The notes beneath the pieces were generated by a model. It saw only the letters and a program-made list of their open reading frames with translations. It did not search any database and was not told the DNA's origin. Both the position numbers and the translations under genes were made by a program. Of a DNA stretch of 64,000 nucleotides, positions 1 through 10,239 are shown piece by piece. Source of the stretch: Purpureocillium takamizusanense (lineage: Eukaryota; Ascomycota; Sordariomycetes; Hypocreales; Ophiocordycipitaceae); the NCBI RefSeq assembly GCF_022605165.1, contig NC_063069.1:3906001-3970000 (forward strand), written 5' to 3'. Every line of letters begins with the position of its first letter. Position 1 is the stretch's first letter.

Positions 1-251
1 GTACAGGACATGTATCGCGACAAGGGCGGGGGGCAGCTATAAAGCGCAAAAGAACACGCGGTTTCCCCGGCAGGTAGGAAAGAGATGGCTTGCTTGCATT
101 GTCATTAGTCTTGTATTCTTTTGGGGTATTGTTACAGTACAGCACCAAGGCTCGACAAGCACGTCCAACGCCTTCCTCTCCAGGCCAACAGGTGGTAGTT
201 ATACAGACAGTACAAAGTACGTGTACGTCATGCAACGCGGCGGCAGACCGA

Positions 252-2627
252 CTACAGCGCATCTGCGAACCCGCCGTTGGCAGCAAAGCGCAGTTGGTAG
301 TCGCGCAGCTCCGCCCAGTGGCGCAGCTCCTCGTCCTCGTCCTCGGCCGTCATTTGGCTCGGGTCAGCCGCCCGGGACTCCCCGGCGGGACCCGTCGTCT
401 CGAGCTTGAGGAGCACATCGATGAGCTGCGACAGAGCCTCCTCGGCCTTGGCGGCGAAGGGGCCCTTGCGCTCGGGCGCATCCGCGAGCAGCGTGGAGGC
501 GACCTGGCGGACCTTGCTGATGAGGGCGCCACCGTTGGGCTCGAGGCTGCGCTGCGACACGGAGCCGAGCACCGTGAGGAGGTTCTGCACGATGAGTTCA
601 CGCTCCCGCGCCATGATGTCGAGTATTTCCTTGTCGTCGGCGTCGCGAAGGGCCTTTTCCTCGTCTGACGGGCCGGGGGCCGTGGCGGCGGCGCTAGATG
701 AGGCGGGCTCCACGGGGTTCCCGTCATCGTCTTGCTGCGGCTGCGATTCTCCCTCCTCCTCCTGCTGCTGCTCCTGCTGCGCCTGTTCCTGGAGGTAGAC
801 GTCGCGGAGGTTATAGTATAGGTCAACAAAGTAGAAGCGGGTGGCGAGCTGCGAGACGAAAATGTTGGTCCTTTGAATCTCGTACTGGAGCTGTCGCCGG
901 CGGAGTGGCTGCGCCTTGATGACGTTGCGAAGGTCGTGCGCGGGCTGCGCCTCGGGCCACACGGGTGGCACGTACTGCATGCCGGCCTCGTCGAGGCTGG
1001 CGAGCGAGCTGGCATCGTCAACGGCGTGGTTGCCAAGCTGCAGCTCCGGCGGCAGGTTGTCGACGATGCTCTTGGCGGCGAGGAGGCCGTCGCGAAGGAG
1101 CAAGCGCTGGTCGGGCCAGGGTAGGGTGCTCATACCGTAGGCGAGCTCGAGACTGACGATGCCGTTCATGGTGGTGTATATGTCGATGGCGAAGCGGAAG
1201 CCCGTCAGCAGGGTGACGCTGCCCTCGGCCTGGTGAATGATCTCGTTGGCGAGAACGCAGATATCGTCGACGTTTTCGGGGTACGCGGGGTATGGAAGGC
1301 TCGGCGTGGACGGGGCGATGACGAGATCAGGATGCGAGGCGCCGAGCTGGGAGAGGGAGCGGACGCCGAGCAGCAGGCACCAGAAGACGCGCTTCCCAAT
1401 CTGGTCCTTGACGTGGTTGAATGGTAGCGGATCGAGCGAGTACAGGTCGTTGCCAAACGTGGGCACGTCGCCGGGGTGCTTGGGGCGGGCGAAGCCCAGC
1501 TCGCGGACGAGGGTGAGGGTCTCGGCCATGAACTGCCGCGACGCGTTCCACTGGTGGACGTAGCCCGAGGCGAGGCCCAGGAAATAGCTGGTGGCAGCGT
1601 CGTCGAGCGTCTTGGGCTGCTTGAGCACCCACTTGGAACCGCGCGTGAGCAGCGCGACGTCACGGCACTTTTCAACCATGACGACGGCCTTGGGGAACAG
1701 CTGGCTACCGTGCTGTGCCTTGAGGTGCTCACGGGCGCTGCGAGGAAAGGAGGCGACGAGGGCGGCGACCATGCTGGCCAGGAGACCGAGGAACTCGGGC
1801 CGCAAACGGTCCTCGCGATTGGCAAAGGACTGGCGAAAGGTGGGCTCGTGGGGGAAGGGGGCGAGCGGGTGGACGTAGGTAAAGAAGTCGTCGACGAGCA
1901 GCTCCAGGACAGGCATGGGCGCGATAGCCTCGGCGTCGACGAGCGCGTCGGAGGCGATGTTGACGAGGGTCTTGGCGGCCGTCTGGGGCGAAGGCGAGGC
2001 GACGGCGGAGCCAGGAGCAGGGCCGGTGGCGGCGGGCGCGGTGGCGGCGACGGGAGAGCCCGGGTAGACTTCGAGGCGGGCGCGCTTGGCCGCCTTGGCC
2101 GCCTCAGCATGGCGGTTGGGGGGTCCACGGCGTTTCGTCTCGCGCTCGTAGGTGCAGTCGACGCCGAGCTCGCGGCAGGGCCGGCAGGGGATGTTGGTAT
2201 CATCGCACTTGACCTTGCGCATGCTGCACATGTCGCAGGCGCGTCGGAGACGGGTGAGCTTAGGGTTCACGGTCGGGTCGCGCATCACGGCACCGCCGCC
2301 GGGGGACGACAGCTGCTGCTGTTGCTGCTGCGGCTGGTGATGCTGTTGTTGTTGCTGTTGCTGCTGCTGCAGGCCCGCATCGTGGCCCAGAGCCGCCGCC
2401 GGCTGGGCGGCAACGGCCTCGGCGGCGGCGGCGGCGGCATCCTGGAGGGCCTGAGCTTGGGGGTTGTTGATGCCGTTGATGGAGTTGATGTTGCTGATGG
2501 CCTGGGCGGCGTCGCTGGCGGCCTGCAGGATCTCGAGCCCGTTGCTGGCGTAGGCGTGGGCGGTGGCGTGCTGTTGCGACTGCGACTGCGAGGGCGACGA
2601 CGGCGGCGGCGGTGGAGATGCAGACAT
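252..2627 (-). CDS. Zn(II)2Cys6 fungal transcription factor
   Basis: Predicted nuclear regulator of 791 aa in one exon. The ATG at 2627 is chosen because the frame upstream opens only with GTG. A glutamine-rich stretch (about residues 87-105, from CAG/CAA repeats) precedes a zinc cluster at about residues 131-158, with the pattern CX2CX6CX6CX2CX6C (CDMC...CRPC). A basic linker (KRRGPPNRH) follows. A fungal-specific transcription factor middle homology region starts near residue 240 (ELLVDDFFTYVHPLAPFPHE). An acidic, Gln/Glu-rich low-complexity stretch lies near residues 650-700. The family binds CGG-containing sites as dimers; the target pathway cannot be read from this sequence. It is divergent from the small secreted gene at 4097. 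The DNA-binding class is secure and the specific regulon is unknown. Confidence 0.9.
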   Translation of the reverse strand: MSASPPPPPSSPSQSQSQQHATAHAYASNGLEILQAASDAAQAISNINSINGINNPQAQALQDAAAAAAEAVAAQPAAALGHDAGLQQQQQQQQQHHQPQQQQQQLSSPGGGAVMRDPTVNPKLTRLRRACDMCSMRKVKCDDTNIPCRPCRELGVDCTYERETKRRGPPNRHAEAAKAAKRARLEVYPGSPVAATAPAATGPAPGSAVASPSPQTAAKTLVNIASDALVDAEAIAPMPVLELLVDDFFTYVHPLAPFPHEPTFRQSFANREDRLRPEFLGLLASMVAALVASFPRSAREHLKAQHGSQLFPKAVVMVEKCRDVALLTRGSKWVLKQPKTLDDAATSYFLGLASGYVHQWNASRQFMAETLTLVRELGFARPKHPGDVPTFGNDLYSLDPLPFNHVKDQIGKRVFWCLLLGVRSLSQLGASHPDLVIAPSTPSLPYPAYPENVDDICVLANEIIHQAEGSVTLLTGFRFAIDIYTTMNGIVSLELAYGMSTLPWPDQRLLLRDGLLAAKSIVDNLPPELQLGNHAVDDASSLASLDEAGMQYVPPVWPEAQPAHDLRNVIKAQPLRRRQLQYEIQRTNIFVSQLATRFYFVDLYYNLRDVYLQEQAQQEQQQEEEGESQPQQDDDGNPVEPASSSAAATAPGPSDEEKALRDADDKEILDIMARERELIVQNLLTVLGSVSQRSLEPNGGALISKVRQVASTLLADAPERKGPFAAKAEEALSQLIDVLLKLETTGPAGESRAADPSQMTAEDEDEELRHWAELRDYQLRFAANGGFADAL
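2309..2372 (-). repeat. CAG/CAA tract encoding polyglutamine
   Basis: A run of CTG/TTG triplets on the + strand encodes two glutamine blocks, separated by His/Pro, upstream of the zinc cluster. Such tracts often vary in length between strains. Confidence 0.8.
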
Positions 2628-4096
2628 GGCGGGTGTCGCGGCGCGCGTCGTGTCGCGATGGCCGACGATGGCTGATTGTCGGCGGATGTCCGGGTGTTTT
2701 TTTTCGCCTTGGGTGATGAAGCGAGGTGAAGCCGAGAGCGAGTTTGGGTCGACTTTTTGGCTGGCAGGTGGTGGGCGGGCCACGAATGGGCGCGGTCACG
2801 TGAGCGCGCGCGCCGCCCCCGCTGCGACTACCCTGCACGTGGCGGAAAGTCGACTTTTGACGTCGCCTGCATTCATTTGGTGCACCGTTGGACGGCTTTA
2901 GCAGTGAGATGGGCCGTGACAGTATGTTGGAGTCAGTCACCAAGGTGGCGTTTCTACCTCTCTTTGGCCTACATGTTGCTGAATCACGGGTTCTGCAGTG
3001 TGTGCACCAAGACCTGACAGCCAAGGAGGTGGTGCATCCACTCTTATTCGCTCCGTCTGATGACAATTATTCGCTTCTCGTCCCAACACCATCCGAGACG
3101 AAATGCGGCCAAGAATGCCCAGCATCTTCATATTAGGTCATCATTGTGATCCGTCTCGGTGATCACCGCCGCAGAGATCATCGTCATCGCCGACCCGTAT
3201 CTCCTTAGCGAGCGGCTACGCTACGTACAACACCAAGGCTCAGGCCGGAACTCGGTCTGGGCTCGTTTCATGACATGACGACGACTGGCTGCGGTGCGCG
3301 TCGTCATCTGCTAGACGTCGCCTGCCGCTCGTGCCTCAAGCCTGTGGAGCAACCTGTGAATCTCGTCACAAAGACCTAACGACGCCGAACCTGCAGAATT
3401 TAAGCAAGGGCGCCTCGCCAGCCAACCCCGCGGGACAGACGCCACGACATGGGTCGTGTGATGCTGCGTGTTGACCTGACGCACACTCTTTAGTAGAGTG
3501 GGCGTAATGCCGGGGGGGTTGGTACAGTACTTCCATCCGCACGTACAAGCTGCGAGTCCCGAGGGGTCTGATGTGTTCATGTCCTTCGACTGAAGTAGCC
3601 CATTCCTCGCTTGCCGAGTAACGTAAATCGTACTTCCAGGTCGTCCACTAATAGCCTTCGCGTCATCTGCAAAGAGTCCACGTCAACGAATGCTCTTTTG
3701 CGAATGTTTCCAAAACATCACGGGACCGTCGGCGGAATGATCGGCCACGCACACCGGCGTGGAGCTGCTCTCGTCATCGACACTGCTCGGACACCGCCTG
3801 TGAGACGGGGTAAGGCCCGACTACCGATCTGGCCCCAACGATCAAGCAGGCCTGGCGCCTTTGCTCCCTTTATACCGTCCGTGTAATGACTAAATGCGAA
3901 TGATACGGACATGGCGTTTGCATCCAAAAGTCGCTTGTACGTACAGGCTTGCGGGGCCGCCGCCCGCGATTGCCGGCTATATATATGAGCCAGGCCGAAC
4001 CCTGCGGACGGGGGAGGGATCTTGACATTATCTCTTTTACTCATTTTTTATCATTCAACTGAGTTATCCGCGGCTCTTATCTCCAAGCCTTTCAAG
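2628..4096. promoter_or_regulatory. Divergent intergenic region with two CACGTG boxes
   Basis: This is about 1.5 kb between the zinc-cluster gene and the small secreted gene. Two palindromic CACGTG sites (2797-2802 and 2836-2841) and a TGACGTC site (2858-2864) lie 170-240 bp upstream of the regulator's ATG. They match the core sites of bHLH and bZIP factors, but binding is inferred. I see no gene in the remainder. Confidence 0.4.
3978..3987 (+). promoter_or_regulatory. TATA box of the small secreted protein gene
   Basis: A TATATATATG stretch lies about 110 bp before the ATG at 4097, a plausible distance for a regulated fungal gene. Confidence 0.45.
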
Positions 4097-4353
4097 ATGA
4101 AGTTGTGTCATGTCATTGCCCTCGTTATCTCGGGGTACCTTTACGTCCCTGGCGTTCTGGCTACTGTCTATAGAGGGGTGAGAGATCCCATTCGCACAGT
4201 TCCCTCTCCCCTCGAAGGTGGCGGGCTAGAACCAGTTGCTAATCAGGCGCTATTTTGTTCGACACAGCGATGCAACCAAGTATACCAGAGTTGCATGTTC
4301 GAAATGAACGGGGAGTACGTCAAGAAGGAATGCCGGAGCGACAAGCCGGTACG

Positions 4354-4405
<52 letters not shown>

Positions 4406-4550
4406 GAGCACTCTGGCTCGACCCCCCGAGAAAATACTCAACACCTGCCGTTCGCTCTTGGCGCTGACGAGGATGACGGTCGTGCAGTGCAGTGCCAGTG
4501 CCAAGCGTTGCGAGTGGTACCCTGGAGAAACGTATGCCGACTGCCATTAG
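4097..4550 (+). CDS. Small secreted cysteine-rich protein (two exons)
   Basis: No family is recognised. Exon 1 is 4097-4348 and exon 2 is 4488-4550, giving about 104 aa. The N-terminus is a signal peptide (hydrophobic core after MKLCH, likely cleavage after GVLA). The mature part has seven cysteines, the first four in exon 1 and the last three in exon 2. The intron (4349-4487) begins GTACGT, has CTGAC about 20 nt before its CAG acceptor, and keeps phase 0. Without splicing the frame runs through a (CT)n(CA)n microsatellite. The acceptor was chosen by phase and branch site; a second AG a few bases downstream is possible. Size, secretion and cysteine content suit an effector or antimicrobial-type protein, which is inference. 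A TATA box lies about 110 bp upstream. Confidence 0.55.
4355..4404 (+). repeat. Compound (CT)n(CA)n microsatellite inside an intron
   Basis: About 15 CT units run straight into about 10 CA units, just inside the 5' end of the intron of the small secreted gene. Length variation could affect splicing. Confidence 0.9.
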
Positions 4551-5901
4551 ATGCACAGGCCGGACATGGTGGACAGGACGGCGGCGCTTATGAGGAGTTG
4601 GGCTTGGACCATGGGTCCGATCTGCCCAAGTGAGCGGGTGACGTTCTCATAGGCGGATCATGTACCAATTGCATTCGACGGTGTGGCCGGGCGAGGTCCA
4701 AGAAAGCTGGGAGGCGCCGATGAATGCCGACTTGCTGTTGGGGCAAGAAGCTTTGATGTTGGGAGACGGGGGGGTTTTGTACGCAGAGTAATTCCTATTA
4801 TTACATGTTGCATGAAATACTCTCGACAGCCTTCCTTTCTGCATGGTGAGATGCAATTTCTGTCCATTTTGTTTCAAAGTAGTATAGGTGTGCGCCGTGG
4901 TTGCTGGCCGTGTTTGGGACGTCGCCGTCCAGAAATCGACGCGCCATGAGCTGCCGTCGAGCCCCGAGACACTAAGTCAGAACCTGATGTCAGGCGCATA
5001 CCTACTTTCATAGTATACAGTTCGCACAGGCAAAGCCAATCGCACGGCTTGGCTGCACGCGCGCCCGCCGATCAGGAACAAGTCGTCGGTGGCTGGCCGC
5101 TGGCACCGTATCCCCGTCCTGGCAGGCCGGCGGTCAGTCGTGGTGTTGGTCACCACGGAATGACATTGGTCAGCGTTGCTCCTCTGCACCATTGCCATGT
5201 TTGATCCTGGTTGCCTGCGATGTATGAATGACTGGACCTTGGTCGTGGCATGGCATCGTGGTCCTGGGGCCAAACAGGTGGGACCGAATCAAGACCAGCG
5301 AGCGGCACAACGTGGCTCTACTTTGTACATTCAGTCAATGGTAGTATTCGTAACTTGCAGACTACGCTGATGGCATCCACCAATCGCACCGCCGCTGGTA
5401 GACATTCGGGACCGGGCAATGCAGGCGGACGTGGAGCTCCGGCACCGCCGTGTCGTGTGGTGGCGGACGTCTTGGTCCGGGAGGGACTTGGGATGCGCCT
5501 GTTTTCTCTGCTCCCATTACGCTGTAATGACCCTCAATTACGATGGGAGAAAATCAAGATGGTGCTGGCCGATGGCATGAGATGAGAAGGATGTGATATA
5601 TAGACGCTCCTTTGTCCCGGGCCCGGACGCAGGGGATGGATGCCCAGAGATGATGATTTTGCACATCCCCCCGCCCACCGTACGTTGTGTTGTTTGTCTG
5701 GGAATTTGTTGAAGTGGTGCATGTACACGCACTGCGTTGCGACTTGTTGCTCCATCCGTCAGGCCACCGAGGGCCGTGTCGGCCGTTTGCTGGCAGAAGA
5801 ATAGAGGGCGAAGTGGCGCAGGGTGAGTCCTAGGTTTGTGCCTCTCCTCTTTGCCCCCGGTTGGTGGATCAATTCTGACAAGCGATGGGAGAAGAAGAAA
5901 G
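4551..5901. other. Intergenic region upstream of TPS2
   Basis: No coding sequence is supported. It holds a TATATAG at 5597-5603 and an AGGGG (stress-response-element core) at 5631-5635. Both are short and could be chance. Confidence 0.4.
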
Positions 5902-8900
5902 ATGTCACCGCAACGAACAGCAGCAGCGGCACCAGGTCGGACGACGGCGCCCCGCTGCCGGACGGGGCTGCTCGACCTCAGGCAGGGCCCGTCGTTGTAC
6001 GGCGACGACGGCGACGATGACGACGACGACGACGTGGGTACGCACACGCACGCGCATCAACAACGCCGCCGTCCGCTCGCGCTGTCGCTGCTGTTGGACG
6101 CCGTCACGCCGGGCATCCATCTGGGCACCTACGTCGACCCGCACGCTTCGCCCGTCGCCGTGGACGCCGAGCCGCCGACGCCGTACGAGAGCATCACCCC
6201 CGGTTCCTGCAACGGGTGCGATGCCGACAAGGACGATTGGGGAGGCCGCTGTTCTTGCCCGGGGTCGGCCGCCGCTTCGACGCCCACGGCATCGCCGTTG
6301 TGGTCAGCGACTGTCTCGCGAGGAGCGGCTCGTCCCGTGGTTGTGGGCGGAGGCGCAAATGATGATGCAGTTACAGTTGGGCCTCCTTCGCCTTTCGGTA
6401 GCGCAGGTGGTAACGTCAGTACCTCTGGCGTGGGGGGCTACTTTGACCTCGAGCGGGAGGGGGTGGCCAGTCGGGTGGTGAGCCGTTCGGCGGGGAGCTT
6501 GCCTAGCAGCAGCAACCTGAACTGCTGGGGCATCACTGGATGCAAGAGTAGTGCCAACAGCGTTCGCGGCGTTGCTGCAGGTGCTGGCCCCGCCGGCTGG
6601 AGCTCCCCGGCAGCAGGACCCCGCGGACGACCTGCTGGGGCACCGCCTCCACCGCTGGTGGTGGGTGAGGGGGGGCCCGCTGGCGACATCAGCAGCGGCG
6701 GCAGCAATCGTCGTTGTGGAAGCAGCAGCGCCACCGGCGTCGCCAACGGCACCAGTAGCTTGAGCGGTCGCAACAGCACCAGCACCAGCACCAGTACCAG
6801 CGCCGGCAGCGGCACCAGCGTCATACCCCTCTCCCACCAGCACCTCCCGCGGAATCGCAACAATCTGCCCCTCTCCCCCTCCGGCCCAGCTTCACCTCCC
6901 ACCGCCGATCGTCCTCCCCTGCCTCATCCTCCTCCTCGTGCACGTCCTTCTCCATCGCTTGCTGCAGCCGCCACCGCCGCCGCCCAGCAACGTCGTGCAG
7001 CCAGTACCAACGATACCAAGCATCATCATCACCGCCACGACGCCGCCCGGCCGCGCGCCCGCAGAGCCATGGCGCGCCGCCAGTCTCTGTCCGAGATTCG
7101 CGCCGCCAACCCGGACCTCGCCCTCAGCGGAAACATCATCTCGGCCACCTTCAACATCCCCCACGCGCTGACGTACAAGCGCGACGGCGACTGGGTACGT
7201 TTCTCTCTCTCTCCCCCTCCCTCTCACACTCTCTCCCTCTCCCCCTCTCCCCCTGCCTCTCCTCAACAGCAACACCATCGACAAACATGGCAAGACGCTG
7301 ATGACAACCCAAAAACAGGACCTCAAGCCTCGCCGCGGCCAGTCGGCCCTCTTCGACTCCCTCGCCTACCTCTCGTCGGACGCGACGCCATGGAACCACC
7401 ACGTTGTCGCCTGGACCGGCGAGATCGAGGACCCCCATGAGCCCCCCCCTCCGCCGCCCGAGTCGCCCGCCGCACACACCACCGTCGGCGCCTCGTCGCT
7501 CAACGCTCTCTCGGCCCCTGTCCCCGTCGATGCCGCCGCCGCCTCGGCCACCCGCCGCCTGCCCACGCCGCCCGCTGTCGACGGGCTCTGGATCCCCCGT
7601 GAGCACCAGCAGCGCCTCGATCACCTCCTCGCCCGCAGCAACACTATCCGGACCTCGCCCGTCTGGCTCGCCGACGACGACGATGCCGCCCCCGACGCTG
7701 CTGCCGCCGCCGCCGGCATCATGCTGCGCGACCAGGCCCGGTGGCGCCGCTACGCCCAGCACGACCTCTACACCCTCTTCCACTACAAGCAGCACGAGCC
7801 CAACGACGGCCGCCGCGAGCGCGTCCACTACGCCGACTACTTCCGCATGAACCAAAAGTTTGCCGACAGGATCATCGACGTCTATAAGCCTGGCGACGTC
7901 GTCATCGTCCACGACTACTACCTCATGCTGCTCCCCAGCATGCTGCGCCAGCGCGTCCCCAACATGTACATCTCCTTCTTCCTCCACTCGCCCTTCCCCA
8001 GCAGCGAGTTCCTGCGCTGCTTGCCCCGCCGCAAGGAGGTGCTCGAGGGCGTCCTCGGCGCCAACCTCGTCGGCTTCCAGTCCTACAGCTACTCGCGCCA
8101 CTTCCTCAGCTGCTGCACCCGCATCCTCGGCTTCCCCTCGGACACGCTCGGCATCGACGCCTATGGCGCCCGCGTCCAGGTCGGCGTCTTCCCCATCGGC
8201 ATCGATGCCGCCCGCGTCGAGACGGCTGCCTGGGCCGACTCGGTCGAGCGCAAGCTCGCCGCCCTCAAGAAGATGTACGCCGGCAAGAAGATCATCGTCG
8301 GCCGCGACCGCCTCGACAGCGCCCGCGGCGTCGCCCAGAAGCTTCAGGCCTTTGAGCGCTTCCTCGAAATGTTCCCCGAGTGGCGCGAGAAGGTGGTGCT
8401 GATCCAGGTCACATCCCCCACGAGCGCCGACGCCGCAGCCGCCGCCGCCGCAGACCCCGACGACGCCGAGACCGACGCGAAGCTCAGCAGCCGCGTCAAC
8501 GAGCTCGTCATGAAGATCAACGGCCACTACGGCAGCTTGGGATTCACCCCCGTCCACCACTACCCTCAGTACCTGCGTCAGGATGAGTACTTTGCCCTGC
8601 TGCGCGCCGCCGACATCGGCCTCATCACCTCGGTCCGCGACGGCATGAACACGACGAGCCTCGAGTACGTCGTCTGCCAGAAGCAGGGCCACGGGCCCCT
8701 CATCCTCTCCGAGTTCAGCGGCACCGCCGGCAGCCTCGCCGACGCCATCCACATCAACCCCTGGGACCTCAGCGGCGTCGCCGCCGCCATCAACACGGCC
8801 CTCACCATGCCCGAGAACAGCCGCCGCGCCATGCAGGAGCGCCTCTACCGCCACGTCACCACCCACAACGTGCAGTCGTGGATCGACAAGTTTGTCCGCC

Positions 8901-9990
8901 GCGTCTACACCGTCCTGGGCGAGGCCGGTGCCGCCCACGCCACCCCGTTGCTGGACCGCGCCCTGCTGCTGTCCCGCTACCGCTCCGCCGCCAAGCGCCT
9001 CTTCATGTTCGACTACGACGGCACCCTGACCCCCATTGTGCGCGAGCCCAGCGCTGCCATTCCCTCGGAGCGCATCATCGCCGCCCTCAAGCTGCTGGCC
9101 GCCGACGAGCGCAACGCCGTCTGGATCATCTCGGGCCGCGACCAGGAGTTCCTCGGCCATCACCTCGGCCACATAACGCGCCTGGGCTTCTCGGCCGAGC
9201 ACGGTAGCTTCATGCGCAACCCGGGCTCCGAGGAGTGGATCAACCTGGCTGAGAAGTTTGACATGGGATGGCAAGCCGAGGTCATGGACGTGTTCCAAAA
9301 GTATACGGACAAGGTTCCAGGTACGTGCCCTCTCAACACTACCCGGACGTTTCCTTGGTCGTTACAGCCGCCGCCGTCGCTGTGTCTTTACTCGTCGTCT
9401 TGCTTGAATGCTAACGTCCCTCCCCCCAAGGCTCCTTCATCGAACGAAAACGCTGCGCCTTGACGTGGCACTACCGGCAGGCCGACCCGGAGCTGGGTGC
9501 TCACATGTCCCGCGCGTGCCACAAGGAGCTCGAGGCGGGCGTCGGCAGCAAGTGGGAGGTGGAGGTGATGCCGGGCAAGGCCAACATCGAGGTGCGGCCG
9601 ACCTTTATCAACAAGGGCGAGATCGCCAAGCGGCTCATCGCGACGTACCACAACCCGGACGCGGAGCCCACGGCCGACGACCCGAACCCCGGGCGGGTCG
9701 AGTTTTCGCTGTGCATGGGCGATGACTTCACCGATGAGGACATGTTTCGGGCGCTCAACGGGGCGTCGGGGCCGGTGCTCAAGGCGGACCACGTCTTCAC
9801 GGTGACGGTCGGGGCGAGCACCAAGGTGACGCTGGCCAAGTGGCACCTGTTGGAGCCCGAGGACGTGATCGACTGCGTGGCCCTACTGTCGGGTGGCGAG
9901 GGCGGGCCGGCGGGCACGGAGCGGCTGGGCGAGGTGAACCTGGCGGCGCTAAGCATGGTCGAGGGCAAGATTCCGCCGGGCGAGGTGTGA
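5902..9990 (+). CDS. TPS2: Trehalose-6-phosphate phosphatase (TPS2/OrlA type)
   Basis: Converts trehalose-6-phosphate to trehalose in the cytosolic trehalose synthase complex. Exons are 5902-7194, 7319-9320 and 9431-9990, giving 1284 aa. Both introns have GTACGT donors, and the joins restore conserved sequence (GDW|DLKPRRG and VPG|SFIERKR). Residues 1 to about 400 are low complexity but include VTPGIHLGTYVDP. A GT20 synthase-like domain follows; its RDRLDSARGV (near residue 756) has Arg where active Tps1 enzymes have Lys, as in yeast Tps2, so this half is probably non-catalytic. The HAD phosphatase half is intact: DYDGT (D996/D998), SGRD, and GDDFTDED near 1195. Yeast Tps2 is 896 aa, so the N-terminal extension is unusual and could hide an unrecognised intron. 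The start is the first ATG after upstream stops; the frame also extends upstream via TTG only. Confidence 0.93.
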
Positions 9991-10215
9991 GCGTGTGAGT
10001 TGGGGACGGAGATGATGAGACATGTCAGACGGCGACGACAACCACGACGATGGTGGCGGGCATGACGAGGCAGGCAGGCGTCACGGATAGAGCGGGAGGC
10101 ATAGACTCGATTTGTTCAAGGGCGTGCTGGCGCAACGACGGAAAAAAGACAAGCATGCATACACAAGCACAAGGTACACACAGGGCATATAGCACGCACA
10201 CCTAAACGCACACCT

Positions 10216-10239
10216 ACACACACACACACACACACACAC
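10216..10239. repeat. (AC)12 microsatellite
   Basis: A perfect dinucleotide run in the 3' flank of TPS2, surrounded by a degenerate CA-rich stretch from about 10160. Confidence 0.9.

Noticed and set aside
1476..2675. 399-codon plus-strand frame opposite the zinc-cluster gene
   Set aside because: Antisense shadow. Its poly-Leu run is only the complement of the CAG repeats.
7151..9298. 715-codon minus-strand frame opposite TPS2
   Set aside because: It is antisense to conserved TPS2 exons and is explained by GC-rich third positions that suppress stop codons on the other strand. Its composition is Val/Gly/Glu/Ala noise.
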